Below, piece after piece: positions 11,215-20,891 of a stretch of 64,000 nucleotides of DNA (positions are counted from its first letter, which is position 1; each line of letters starts with the position of its first letter). The stretch is from Adiantum capillus-veneris (Eukaryota; Streptophyta; Polypodiopsida; Polypodiales; Pteridaceae). Made by a program: the position numbers and the translations under genes. Location: contig CM043952.1 in assembly GCA_014529385.2 (NCBI GenBank), positions 153,019,057-153,083,056 of the forward strand. Direction: 5' to 3'. The notes beneath the pieces were generated by a model, which did not search any database, was not told where the DNA came from, and worked only from the letters and a program-made list of their open reading frames with translations.

Positions 11215-12540
11215 TGTTAACGTGTGTTTTTTTGAAAAATTATCTAATAATGCTCTTATAATTCATCATCAAGGGAAAATTCATTGATAATATCTTTCTG
11301 ATGAGTGTAAATAGTGTATATACTATCAGAAAATCATAAAAAATAGTCATTTTTTGGACATTTTTCATCTTTTTTGTTGATAATGAAGCTTAAAAATAGA
11401 AAAATCCAGCAAAAAACAATAAATATGTGTTTTTCAATGGATTCTCTTAATTATTGGATTTTTACTTTACTTTTTTAGAGCATTTTGCTATTTTCCTTGA
11501 TGTTTTCAAATAAACAGGTCAAAACTTAATAATAAATAGCAGGGAAGCTCAGATTGGAAAAATGGAAGACACGATGGTGATCAGAAAGACAAGGCAGACA
11601 AGCACAAAAATTTTCAATGAAACCAGAAGATGAAAACGGGAAGCCTAAATTAGGCGGCCATGCCTACTTTTGCAAAATTCTTGCAGAATGAGCTACAAGA
11701 ATCCGATCAGGGAAATTTTTGAGTCTAACATAGATTTTACGGCCTAGTAGGACTAACGGGGGAATCTAGGGAAAATTGGTTCGGGAAGTCCGGGTATAGA
11801 TATCCAAGGTAGGCTAAAACCACCTCATTTTCACTTGCAGCATTTGCAAAGATAGATTTCGACCTCTTTCGCGCGACTTTTTTGGAGCCCACAGTTGACC
11901 ATTTTCAGCGCCGTCTCACATGAGACATGAGGGGTAAGTTCTTTACTCGTCAATGATCCATTTTGTACCCCTAGAAAAAACCCTAGAAATCGAGGAGTGT
12001 ATGAAGACCTACGACCAAAAACTGACCATAGCGACCTGCCAGCTCGACCAAATCAGATGGGATTTGAACCATAGCATGCCCTAACATAATAGAACCTTTC
12101 TATATCATCAGTTGACCATTCGGCAAGGGTCGAGAGGGTCCCCAGTAGAAAAGCTAGGTTTTTGGCAAATGCCAGAATTCCAATCTGACTCCACAGATGG
12201 CTTGTTTATGAGGTCCATATACAATGGATATGATTGGTTAGGTGAAATCAATCAAGCAAAGCCCTCGAAAATCAGAAAACGGCTCGAAGGTTACAAAGCG
12301 TCAAATGCAACATACGGGGTCAAAATGACTCCAAATGAACCAGAATTGGACCAATTGCTTCACGACTATGTTGCGGACAAGTCCAAAGCCTCAAAGTTGA
12401 CTGACCAACCCAACAGGCAGTGTAGTCACAAAAAACGGGGATTTTAGAGTCGACAAAGCACAAAGTGATGCCAGCATGACCAAACTTGACCAAATTCAAT
12501 TTAGGACTTGTTTTAGGTGTATAGAATATGTCTAGGTCAA
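11215..12540. other. putative LTR start and unassigned leader sequence
   Basis: The first several hundred bases are very AT-rich and could be the gypsy-1 3' LTR. Its right end is not resolvable without the 5' partner. The rest may be leader of the coiled-coil element that follows. The open frame 12112-12447 has no recognisable domain and is not called a gene. Confidence 0.4.
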
Positions 12541-13210
12541 AATTTGTAAGTTTTGCAAAGAATTTGTCACTGTTGTAAATAATCGTGACTATTTACTTTT
12601 GCATCATTTTTGCTTGGAAATTGTCACATCTCCTCACTTATCATGTGTACACACCTATTACATGCCAAAAATCAAGTAAGACCCAAAATGAGCACCCATT
12701 ACTTGGAAAATTGTCAAAAAAAACGCAAAAAGAAGTCTTTGCAAGCCAAATTTTGGGTTATGGACAAGATTTCTTGATCCAAATCACCTTATATTCCATA
12801 TACAGAGTCTATACAATGCCTAAAACCAGTTTGTACCAAAAAAATGTTAATTTTGGAAGAAAAGTTAATAATCACAATTATTTACTTTTTAGCCAAATTT
12901 GGGAAGATTGGATATTTTGCCATCATACATCCAAAGTACATGATGTGTTAAGCCCACTAGCCAAGTTTGAACCAATTTGGAGCTCAAAATCTCAAATTTC
13001 CTTTATATCTACTGTTTCAGAGACCTAAAGCCAAAATCTGGTACTATTTTCACCCTATGCATCCAAATGAGACCATATTTCACTCAGAGCATGTATTTGG
13101 TATATACTTCAAGCCTATGAAGCCAAGTTTGCAAAAAGTTACAAAATTTGCTCAGCTGTAAATAATCACCATTATTTACTTTGGTTGCAAAAAATTATTT
13201 TGACTTCACA
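12541..13210. repeat. ~290-bp divergent tandem units each with a small palindrome
   Basis: A near-palindromic motif of the form GTAAATAATC..NATTATTTAC occurs at about 12569, 12865 and 13153 (spacing about 296 and 288). Related flanking text (TTTGCAAA, GCCAAGTTTG, a pyrimidine-rich arm) recurs around each. The repeats lie just 5' of the coding part of the coiled-coil element, where a leader would be. Confidence 0.6.
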
Positions 13211-13366
13211 GTTTTATTCCTTGCATGTTTTTATGCGTCTATGCTTGTTCAAAAATTGATTTGAAGCAAACTAGACCAAAATTGTTAGCATTTCACACTA
13301 AAGGACATTTCAGAGAAAATTCCGACAAATCTGCTAACTTTGCACTCTATTCACTGAACAAGAGCC

Positions 13367-14057
13367 ATGCAAGCAGTAGAGAGGGCCAAGAAGAAGCTCA
13401 ACCAAAAGGAGAAGTTGTAGGAACTTCCTGCATATCAACTAGACCCTGATTCAGTCAAGGCGACTAAGGCAACATACCTCTCTAAAGAACAACTAGAAGA
13501 GCATCACACTACAGTCTTCACCGACATATTCAAGAGTGAAGAGGGGCATTAGGTGGAGTTACAACTCCTACCCAAAGAAGTATATGATGTTGCCGCCAAG
13601 CCAGAGACCAAAGAAGCCAACCGCAGGCTTGGACTCAGAGACTTCTACGAACAGGAGCCTTGTGGAGTGGATTTTCAGAAATCTTACGAGCTTCTATCCA
13701 CAATTAAAGAAGATGGAATCGCACAGATATCTGACACTCAAGGAAACAAGGTCGAAGTGGTCATCACTAAAGATATAGTGGCAGAGGCACTCAAACTGCC
13801 TACAGAAGGAATGACCATGAGAGCAAGAGACAGGAAAACAACAGGAACCTTTACCAAAGAGATAGCCACGGCTACCTTCGTAGATTTGATTCACAAACAG
13901 GTGGAAGAGCCACACAGATTGTACCATCAGCACTTCCACTTCTTGGAAAAAAGGCCACCAAGGTACACCACACCAAATCACGCGGTTGCCACCACTTTAC
14001 CCAAGTTCTAAAGTCAACAACCAGGCAACCAGTGGACCACATGCAGTATGTGAAGGG
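13367..14057 (+). pseudogene. coiled-coil element protein, N-terminal part
   Basis: Starts at ATG 13367 with a lysine/glutamate-rich helix (MQAVERAKKKLNQKEKL). It stays in one frame to about 14010 except for stops near 13418 and 13550. A compact region follows (RRLGLRDFYEQEP, GVDFQKSYELLS, then a beta-rich EVVITKDIVAEALKLP), and histidine-rich text (LYHQHFHFLEKRPPRY) comes near the end. After a frame change near 13990 it continues as QPVDHMQYVKG up to the Copia insertion point. No known family is recognised; helical wording resembles plant retroelement gag-like proteins, which is inference. Confidence 0.55.
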
Positions 14058-14239
14058 GATCGGGGAGCACCACAGACGGAGAGTGAGAGAGAGAGAGAAG
14101 GAGACAGACACGATGTGGGTGGGGAGACTCAAAAGAGTGAGCAGCCCCCTATACACTTATGCTATGTATAAGGTATACAAGTCAGTGGGCGCCCAGACTC
14201 TGGGCGGCCGGGCAAGGCACAGACGCCTATACCCCAACA
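14058..14239 (-). repeat. 3' LTR-like end of the short Copia derivative
   Basis: Starts on the minus strand at 14239 as TGTTGGGGTATAG directly after the polypurine tract, and ends near the presumed insertion point. It contains a purine-rich stretch on the plus strand (GAGAGAGAGAGAGAAGGAG). No second copy is present in this window for comparison. Confidence 0.55.
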
Positions 14240-15445
14240 ACCTCCCACTTAAAGGCGACTGTGCCTTTAAGCAAGGGAACCTAGTCTAAAGACTAAAAAA
14301 GGTGAGAGAAAACCGCTCTCAACCGATGCCCACTGGCTGGCTGTGATCGTGTGCATCCGGCTGTCCTGCTCCCGTGTAAGTCCATACACCACCAGACGTA
14401 CCACACACGTACTGCAAGTATGTACGCAATACCTGCAAACCTCCCCTATGCTCTATGCCGAGATCAGTCATCGAACGGCTGACAACCCCAACTGCAAATG
14501 CTCCCACTGCAGCTGCGATATCTGGTCTCAAGATCAACATCTCATACATGAGACCACCAAATGCCGATGCAATGCTAGCGGGCCCTGCTAGCTCTACGGA
14601 GCATGCATCAACATATATATCCCTGGCAATAGGCATCTCTGACTGACAAGGCGTGTCAGCCACATGCATCTCCTGACTGTCCGCAAAAGACGCATCAACC
14701 TGTCGTGCAACCTCAGAGCAAACCAGCTGCTCTAGGTGTCTGCTGGAAGACATATCCTGCACAACTATATCCCCATGCTCACTGTCGAGCATAGAAAGGA
14801 ATGATTGCATAATCGCTGACATCTCAGCCTCCTCTGCAATCATCCACTGCAAACATGACCACTCAATCCGCTGTGACTCACTAGAGCTCTCATGCCCTAA
14901 CTCTGTATGCATAGACTCTTGCACAACGTCCTCCTGTCGTGACTCACTAGAGCAAGACCGCTCTACCTGTCTATCCTGCATAGAAGTATCTCGCACAACT
15001 GACTCTCTGCTTTGCTCAGTCACTAGCAAAGCATGCATGTCTGACTCTGTCACCTCTCTGTGTGACTGCTCAAGTCGTGCCCCAACTGTGTGCACAACGA
15101 GCTCACTACTCTGCACTCCATGCAAAGTACCCTGCAACCCATGAGCAAAAGAGACTCGCCTGCTCTCTCGCTCTCTACCTGGCTGCATGATCACAGAGAC
15201 AACACCGTCTCTCTCGTGATCCACATGCAATGGGTAACCTGTACCACTCCTGGCACCTCTCGCAATCACTAGCGAACCCAAATGCAACGCAAAAGATCGC
15301 TCAAGCAGCAATACCCGACATCCACTATCCCGTAACTGTCTGACTGAGATCAAATCTCGTCTCAGATCTGGCACATAACGCACATGACGCAGGGTAAATC
15401 TCATACCACTGGGCAAGGACAAACATACGTCCGTCCTGACCACCT
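14058..15445 (-). mobile_element. short Copia derivative (minus), internally rearranged
   Basis: On the minus strand this unit has a Copia protease/pre-integrase fragment, a long unfamiliar linker, an RT/RNase H connection fragment, a polypurine tract AAGTGGGAGGT and an LTR-like end starting TGTTGGGG. The polypurine/LTR junction matches that of the Copia element at 17524 (AAGTGGGAGGT then TGTTGGGA). The seven bases TGAAGGG occur at both edges (14051-14057 and 15446-15452) and host-frame text continues across, so they may be the target duplication. A 5' LTR is missing. GC content is visibly higher than in its neighbours. Confidence 0.65.
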
Positions 15446-15476
15446 TGAAGGGCACCAAGAAAAAAGGCAAAATCAC
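14319..15476 (-). CDS. 385-codon open frame: Copia protease-tail / novel linker / RT-connection fusion
   Basis: The longest uninterrupted frame in the window. Residues ~12-85 match the Copia protease end and GAG-pre-integrase region (LRHVRYVPDLRRDLISVRQL, compare LKNVRHVPAIRKSLISTGKL in the Copia at 19900). Residues ~85-295 are a Ser/Glu/Arg-rich linker (VERSCSSESRQEDVVQESMH, EEAEMSAIMQSFLSML) with no known domain. Residues ~298-370 match the RT/RNase H connection (GGLMYEMLILRPDIAAAV; VVSRSMTDLG). Catalytic protease, integrase core and RT palm are all absent. The first ~10 residues are encoded by flanking sequence. Whether it is translated is unknown. Confidence 0.6.
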   Translation of the reverse strand: MILPFFLVPFKVVRTDVCLSLPSGMRFTLRHVRYVPDLRRDLISVRQLRDSGCRVLLLERSFALHLGSLVIARGARSGTGYPLHVDHERDGVVSVIMQPGRERESRRVSFAHGLQGTLHGVQSSELVVHTVGARLEQSHREVTESDMHALLVTEQSRESVVRDTSMQDRQVERSCSSESRQEDVVQESMHTELGHESSSESQRIEWSCLQWMIAEEAEMSAIMQSFLSMLDSEHGDIVVQDMSSSRHLEQLVCSEVARQVDASFADSQEMHVADTPCQSEMPIARDIYVDACSVELAGPASIASAFGGLMYEMLILRPDIAAAVGAFAVGVVSRSMTDLGIEHRGGLQVLRTYLQYVCGTSGGVWTYTGAGQPDAHDHSQPVGIG

Positions 15477-17523
15477 TTACTTGGGTGTGCCAGAAGTCTT
15501 GACGAGGATATCATACCATGCCATTGGCATGGTTGACAATTTACCACCTTCTCCTAATCAAAATACATGGAAATTGGCAGTAAAACCCTCTCCAAGAGCT
15601 ACAAGGTCAGAAAAGAGATCTTATAAATCCGATGAAGAATCAGGTAACAGCTCGTCGAAAAGACACAGCAACGAGAGCTCTAATAACGAGAAAAAGAGAG
15701 TTCGTAGAGAAGAAATGAAAAGAAAAGTTGTGGCTACCCACCAAGAAGAGCCTGCACAAAAACAAGCTCACTTTGAAAGAGAGAAACAAGCCTATCAGCG
15801 CATTAGACAAGCACAAGGGAAGGACCAAGAGAAATGGGTGCCTACTGAACTTAAAGGCCCAAGGACGAAGCATCATACAAGAAAAGAGGCTGAAGATTCG
15901 ACAGAGAGTTTGGAAAAAATGTACCAAGAAGCCGAAGCCCTCAGGCTTAAGGAAGCAGACGAAGTGGCAAGGAAAGCCAAAAAGGCGGAGGAACAGAAAC
16001 AAGCCAAGGAGATGGCTAGAGAAAAAGCACAAGAACAAAGTTACAAGTATCCCAGACCCACCTCACCGCCTACAGAACAACAGGACCATCCAATGCCAAT
16101 CCCACCACCATCACCTGCGGGCAAAGACACCAATAAAGAAGCAAATCCTGAGAAAGAAACAGAATCCGCACAAGAAGTTGACCAGCATGAGAAGCAAAAA
16201 GAGAAATAAGCACAGCCGGAACAAGAGAAAGCCACCGAAGCTACTCAAAAGCCTGAAGAGCAAAAGGAAAGTGAATCTGCACAAGAGGCCACTGCTACAC
16301 AAGAGCAGCAACAACAGAAAGAACCGGAGCCAGAGAAGGAAGTGAGCCCTGCACCTTAAGATACTATACAGTTTGGGCCATCACCCTCTACTTCCACTCA
16401 GCCAGAATCCGTCGAGGCAACAAGGCCTCAGGATGACAAAGAAAAAGACCAACCCTCCAAGAAGAAACAGCAGCTACGACGCAGCAGAAAGACACACATG
16501 AGGTTGCAGGCACACCCACTCAACTGGCAAGACAGGAGGACTGACAGTCAAATGACGAGGTTATATTGCGAGTAAACAAATATTCAAGGCAGATGCAAGA
16601 CATGATGGAGAGACTCCGTCCAGCAACACTTAGCCGCATCACAAAGGCCAAAGAGCTTGAGATGGTGATTGACGCTCTCCGAGGAGAGTTAGAAGACAGG
16701 ATGACTGTCATCACCGATCTTCAGAGGCAAGTGAAGGAGATGAAAGCCGAAGCTGAACAGCATCAGCTATCTAGAGATAGACAGCAGAAAGAAATGGAGG
16801 AGTTAGGTGATCTGCTCACCAAGTTATCCGATGCTTGCAAAGCGAAAGACGAGCAGCTGACAGAAGTTATGAATGAACTTCTTACGACATCCCTATGAGC
16901 TCAAAAAATTCAAGTGCAATTAGATGTTGCAAATGCCTCTTTACAGTACTCTGAACAGCGAATCAATGATCAGGTAATCTTCTTACGCCAAATAAGAGAA
17001 AATCCAGCTGTGGCCTCAATCAAAGGGACTGATGAAGTATACAAGGCACTAGAAAAGAACACCAAAGGCCTTGAGTTAGAATTAAAGCTGAAGCAATCAC
17101 AGCGCAGGGACGTGGGACTGATGCGGGTTCAGAGAGAAGAAGAGATCTTAAAGGAAATAGCTGAGCTCAAGAGAGTTAACCAGCTCCTGAAGGAAGGAAG
17201 GCCGGATACGCATGAAGAGGCAGGCCGCCGCCGCAGATAGATATATCCTCGGTCTCATTTGTTGAGTTTGATACATAGTCCACAGCAGAGCCAAGTGGTG
17301 AAGAGGATTTTCAGATTAATATCATAGATACAGACACAGTGCCTATGGTCCAGCTATCAAAAGCTGAGGAGGACGCACTGAAAGAGAAGATCACCCAAGA
17401 GGTGGATGAGCAGTGGAAAGCCGCAATGGATTGGGAGTTGAGAGTTCTACACTCTGTCAACGTCACTCAATTCACTTCCAATCAGATCAATGCGCAAATG
17501 GCATCAACAATCCCTGCCATACC
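15446..17523 (+). pseudogene. coiled-coil element protein, central part
   Basis: It resumes with KGTKKKGKITYLGVPEV. A Ser/Arg/Lys-rich segment follows (SEKRSYKSDEESGNSSSKRH), then a Lys/Glu/Ala-rich helix (KEADEVARKAKKAEEQKQAK), a Pro/Gln/Glu tail with a TAA at 16207, and after a frame change two long coiled-coil blocks. Block one (16566-16898) has heptad-like text LEMVIDALRGELEDRM; block two (16914-17240) has LELELKLKQSQRRD and EILKEIAELKRVNQLLKEG. A final segment (MVQLSKAEEDALKEKITQEV) ends at the Copia insertion. No enzyme motif is seen. Stops at 16207, 16356, 16896 and 17238 break it. Confidence 0.6.
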
Positions 17524-17703
17524 TGTTGGGATTAAAGCCCAAGTGGCCTCTTATATGGATATGGCCGGCCGGCCACCTAACTCACTTACCTCTAACTCTT
17601 TGTATATTCTCACTTATACTTTTGTGGATAATAAGGTTTTAAGAGATAACCCTTCAAACAGAGTTCTCTGCATACTGTGTACTCTGTAAGCTCTCTGTGT
17701 ATC

Positions 17704-17755
<52 letters not shown>

Positions 17756-17780
17756 TCGATCCACGCTCCGCTCCGCGACA
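17524..17780 (+). repeat. 5' LTR of Copia
   Basis: 257 bp. It holds an expanded (GT)n tract (about 17707-17752) that is shorter in the 3' copy, and ends CCACGCTCCGCTCCGCGACA. Confidence 0.93.
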
Positions 17781-17786
17781 TAAAAT

Positions 17787-17799
17787 TGGTATCAGAGCC
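17787..17799 (+). promoter_or_regulatory. primer-binding site (initiator tRNA-Met)
   Basis: TGGTATCAGAGCC lies six bases after the LTR. It is the standard plant retrotransposon site complementary to the 3' end of tRNA-iMet and primes minus-strand DNA synthesis. Confidence 0.92.
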
Positions 17800-18846
17800 A
17801 TGGTTCAGTGCGTATTTGCATAATCGCGCACGCGCACTTTTCAGGCAGATTCTGGATCCGAAGCTTGAAATTTCACACTCGGTGTTCCGAGAGTGTTTCT
17901 AGTAGGTGTCTTGGAGTTTTTCCCCACTTTCGAAGCCATTTATGCCCTCAGAATTTCGTTCTGAGCACTACAACAGAAGATAGATTTCAGCCGAAAAGAA
18001 ATCCGTCTTGTGTAGATTGGCAAGCAGGAGGTGGTCGGCATTGATATCGGCATCGACATACATCACTCATTCGTTTTCAAAGCATCATCTATAGACCAGG
18101 TACACATATATATCATGAGATATATATATTGGAGTCTACATTGCTACTTCTTGTGCTTGCCAGGTTCCAGGGGAGGTGTGGCCATACGACGGCTTGACAC
18201 CACTAACATGTATTGCAGATTGATGTACTCTGATTGTGGGTCTGCTGGTTGTGAGTCACGCTAGCAGACAGACCGCCGCAGTGGTCATAGGACAGTGATT
18301 GGTCTATTGTAGGATGTATGCTAGTTCTGGACAGTTTGCTGAGCCATCTGTGAGGGTCGTGTGTGAGGTTTTTTGAAGCCAAGCACTGGGGGTTGGGTTA
18401 CCCATTGTGAGGTGGATTAGGTTGCTGGAGTTCCCCTCTACACGCATCCTCTTCGGTGACTTTTATCCCATAGGATGTATGACTTTGTGTAGACACTGGA
18501 TTGCATCTTATGCGTCAGGCCGTTGAGGCATTGTTCAGGGTTCAGTCTTGAGACAGATACAAGTTCTGTGATTGCCCAGACGGGAGACATTGTATGCTTA
18601 CAGGACAGCATATTACATAGATTTTTAAATTTTTCATTGGTCAGCTATTTATGATTGTTTTTGAGCTATCTTTTGGTTTCGAGAGCTCAGTTTACAGGGG
18701 AGACTCTGTCAAAATTTTTCAAAATACTGACAGTTCCTGAGGAGAGGTGTTCAACTTGTTGTTTGCAGCTTGTTTACTGTGTACAGAGGCCAGTTTACAG
18801 GGGAAACTCTGTCGGATTTTTCCCAGAAGTAAACAGTTTGGCAGAT
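17800..18846 (+). other. Copia untranslated leader
   Basis: About 1 kb with no coding. It repeats short motifs such as GGGGARACTCTGTC followed by TTTTTC (near 18699 and 18799). The same motif occurs ahead of gag in the Copia fragment near 61010, so it is a family feature of the leader. Confidence 0.65.
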
Positions 18847-19769
18847 ATGGCATCTTCTCAAAGTGAGACTCTTTACAACATAAAGAAGTTGGATGGCACA
18901 AACTTTCCATTCTAAAAGAAGCAGATTTGGCAAGTTTTGGTGCAGAAAAAACAAGTGAAGCCACTGAAGCTCAACGGGGAGAGACCAGAAGGTATGGTTG
19001 AAGATGAGTGGGAAGAGCTTGACAAGTTAGCTTGTTCCACAATCATGCTGACACTGTCAGAAAGTGTTTACTTCAACATAGCATAAGAGACTACAACGTA
19101 TGTCGTATGGCAAAAGCTATGTGGTATGTACGAGAAACAAAGTGCTGCTTCTCAGATTTACTGGCTCAAGAAATTGGTGAATTTGAAGATGAAGGAAGGG
19201 ACAGCCATGTCAAATTATCTCAATGAATTTCACACAATTTTCAGCCAGTTAACAGCACAGGAGATAGTCTTTCCAGATTCAATGAAGGCTATTTTCTCTT
19301 AATCACTTTGCCAGACAGTTGGGATACTTTTCGTACAGCGTTAAGTAATTCTGTCACGCCAGAAGGTCTTACAAGTGCCAATGTAGAAGGCAGCTTGCTC
19401 ACAGAGGAAGTAAACAGGAAGAACATTGACAAAGGCAAAGGCAATAGTGCTTTGGTCGTTCGAGGGAGACAACAATCTAAAGAGAAGAAGGGTAAGAAGA
19501 CACAAAACCGAAGTAAGTCTCGTGACTCAAAGTCAAAGGATGACATAGAATGCTACCATTGTGGCAAGAAGGGTCACATGAAGAGAGACTGTACGAAGTG
19601 GAAACAAGAAAAAGGCAAAACAAAGAGTTCTGAGCAAGATAAAAAGAAGAGTTCAATGAAGATTGAAGAGGTGAATGTCACAGGATCTGGTTCAGACAGT
19701 GATTCTGGTATAGCAGCTGGTGACATCTTCCGTTTTCTTGACTGCAGAGGATGGACATGCTATGAGTGA
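18847..19769 (+). pseudogene. gag: Copia gag
   Basis: Start ATG at 18847 (MASSQSETLYNIKKLDGTNF), the usual Copia gag opening. The UBN2-like capsid region follows in broken frames (VWQKLCGMYEKQSA, LKKLVNLKMKEG, LPDSWDTFRTALSNS), then a basic linker and a complete CCHC knuckle CYHCGKKGHMKRDC near 19552. It would form the particle shell and bind RNA. Stops near 18913 and 19083 and frame changes near 19130 and 19300 inactivate it. Confidence 0.88.
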
Positions 19770-20891
19770 TTGAATTATCGACTCAGGGGCATCTTTACAC
19801 GTTTCTCCGCACAAGGAGTGGTTTACATCATATGTGGCTACTAAAGATTATGTCAGACTTGGCAATGAGCTGGTTTGTGACATACTTGGAGTGGGAGATG
19901 TGCAGTTGAAGTTTCAGAATGGCTCTTCTTTATGGCTCAAGAATGTCAGACATGTTCCAGCAATTCGAAAGAGCTTGATCAGTACAGGGAAGTTGGATGA
20001 TGCGGGTTATGTGATAGTCTTTGGGAACAACCCTTGGAAGATCTCCAAAGGTTCGATGACTGTAGCACATGGTAGCAAGTCAGGAACTTTGTACACTTTA
20101 CACGTTTCAGAGGTTAAAAACCATGTAATTAATGTGATTGAGCAGCCAAGTGTGTCACTGTGGCATCGTAGGCTGGGACATATGTCAAAAAGAGGAATGG
20201 AAATAATTTCTCATTATGGTTATTTGCCTGGTTTTTCATTTCAAGATTTTGAGTTTTGTGAGCATTGTGTTTATGTTAAGCAAACACAGGAACCGCACAG
20301 ATCAAAGAGGAATCGTAGGGATGAACGGTTAGCTCTTGTGCACAGTGATCTATGCTGACCAATGCCTAGTTTGTCACTAGGGGGAGCAGCGTACTTTTGT
20401 ACATTCATAGATGACTATTCTCGCAAAGTATGGGTTTACTTCTTGAAGCACAAGGATGAGGTGCTCAAGGTCTTTAAGACATTCTTGCAGCTTGTGGAGA
20501 ATCAAAGTGGTCAGAAGCTGAAGTGCTTTAGAATTGACAATGGTGGAGAGTACGTTTCCAAAGCTTTTCAAGACTTTTTTGACGCAAAAGGGATTAAGCG
20601 GGAACTTACTACACCATACAATCCTTCACAAAATGGAGTTGCAGAACGTATGAATAGGACCATACAAGAGAAGGTCAGAAGCATGTTGTCAAATGCTGAG
20701 TTGCCTAATGGATTTTGGCCGGAAGCAGTGGCTACAGCAGTCCATTTGATCAACAAGTCTCCTAGTAGGGTTCTGGATAAGAGTGCAGTGGCCGAGATGC
20801 TATGGACAGGCAAGGCACCTTCCTATAAGCATCTCAGAGTCTTTGGTTGTGAAGCTTATAGCCATATTCCTAAGGAGTTCAGGAATAAGTA
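19770..20891 (+). pseudogene. Copia protease and integrase
   Basis: The protease catalytic site IIDSGASLHVS lies near 19778; GAG-pre-integrase follows (SLWHRRLGHMSKRGM), with a zinc-site remnant CEHC. The integrase core is well kept: FIDDYSRKVWVYFLKH, RIDNGGEYVSKAFQDFF and NGVAERMNRTIQEKVR supply the D, D and E of the DDE triad. It ends with FWPEAVATAVHLINKSPS and HLRVFGCEAYSHIPKE. The upstream integrase half is interrupted by a TGA at 20356 and the frame ends at TAA 20890. Confidence 0.9.

Noticed and set aside
12112-12447. 111-codon plus-strand frame as a gene
   Set aside because: No domain, no repeat elsewhere and composition like surrounding non-coding sequence.
15640-16038. Minus-strand 132-codon hydrophobic frame
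   Set aside because: Antisense shadow of the Lys/Glu-rich coding of the coiled-coil element; the plus strand reads coherently across it.
15445-17240. Host nuclear coiled-coil gene
   Set aside because: Not excluded, but the downstream polypurine tract and LTR-like sequence favour a retroelement; listed as such with modest confidence.
17787-17799. tRNA gene remnant
   Set aside because: TGGTATCAGAGC-type sites here and at other LTR edges are primer-binding sites; no tRNA cloverleaf is present.
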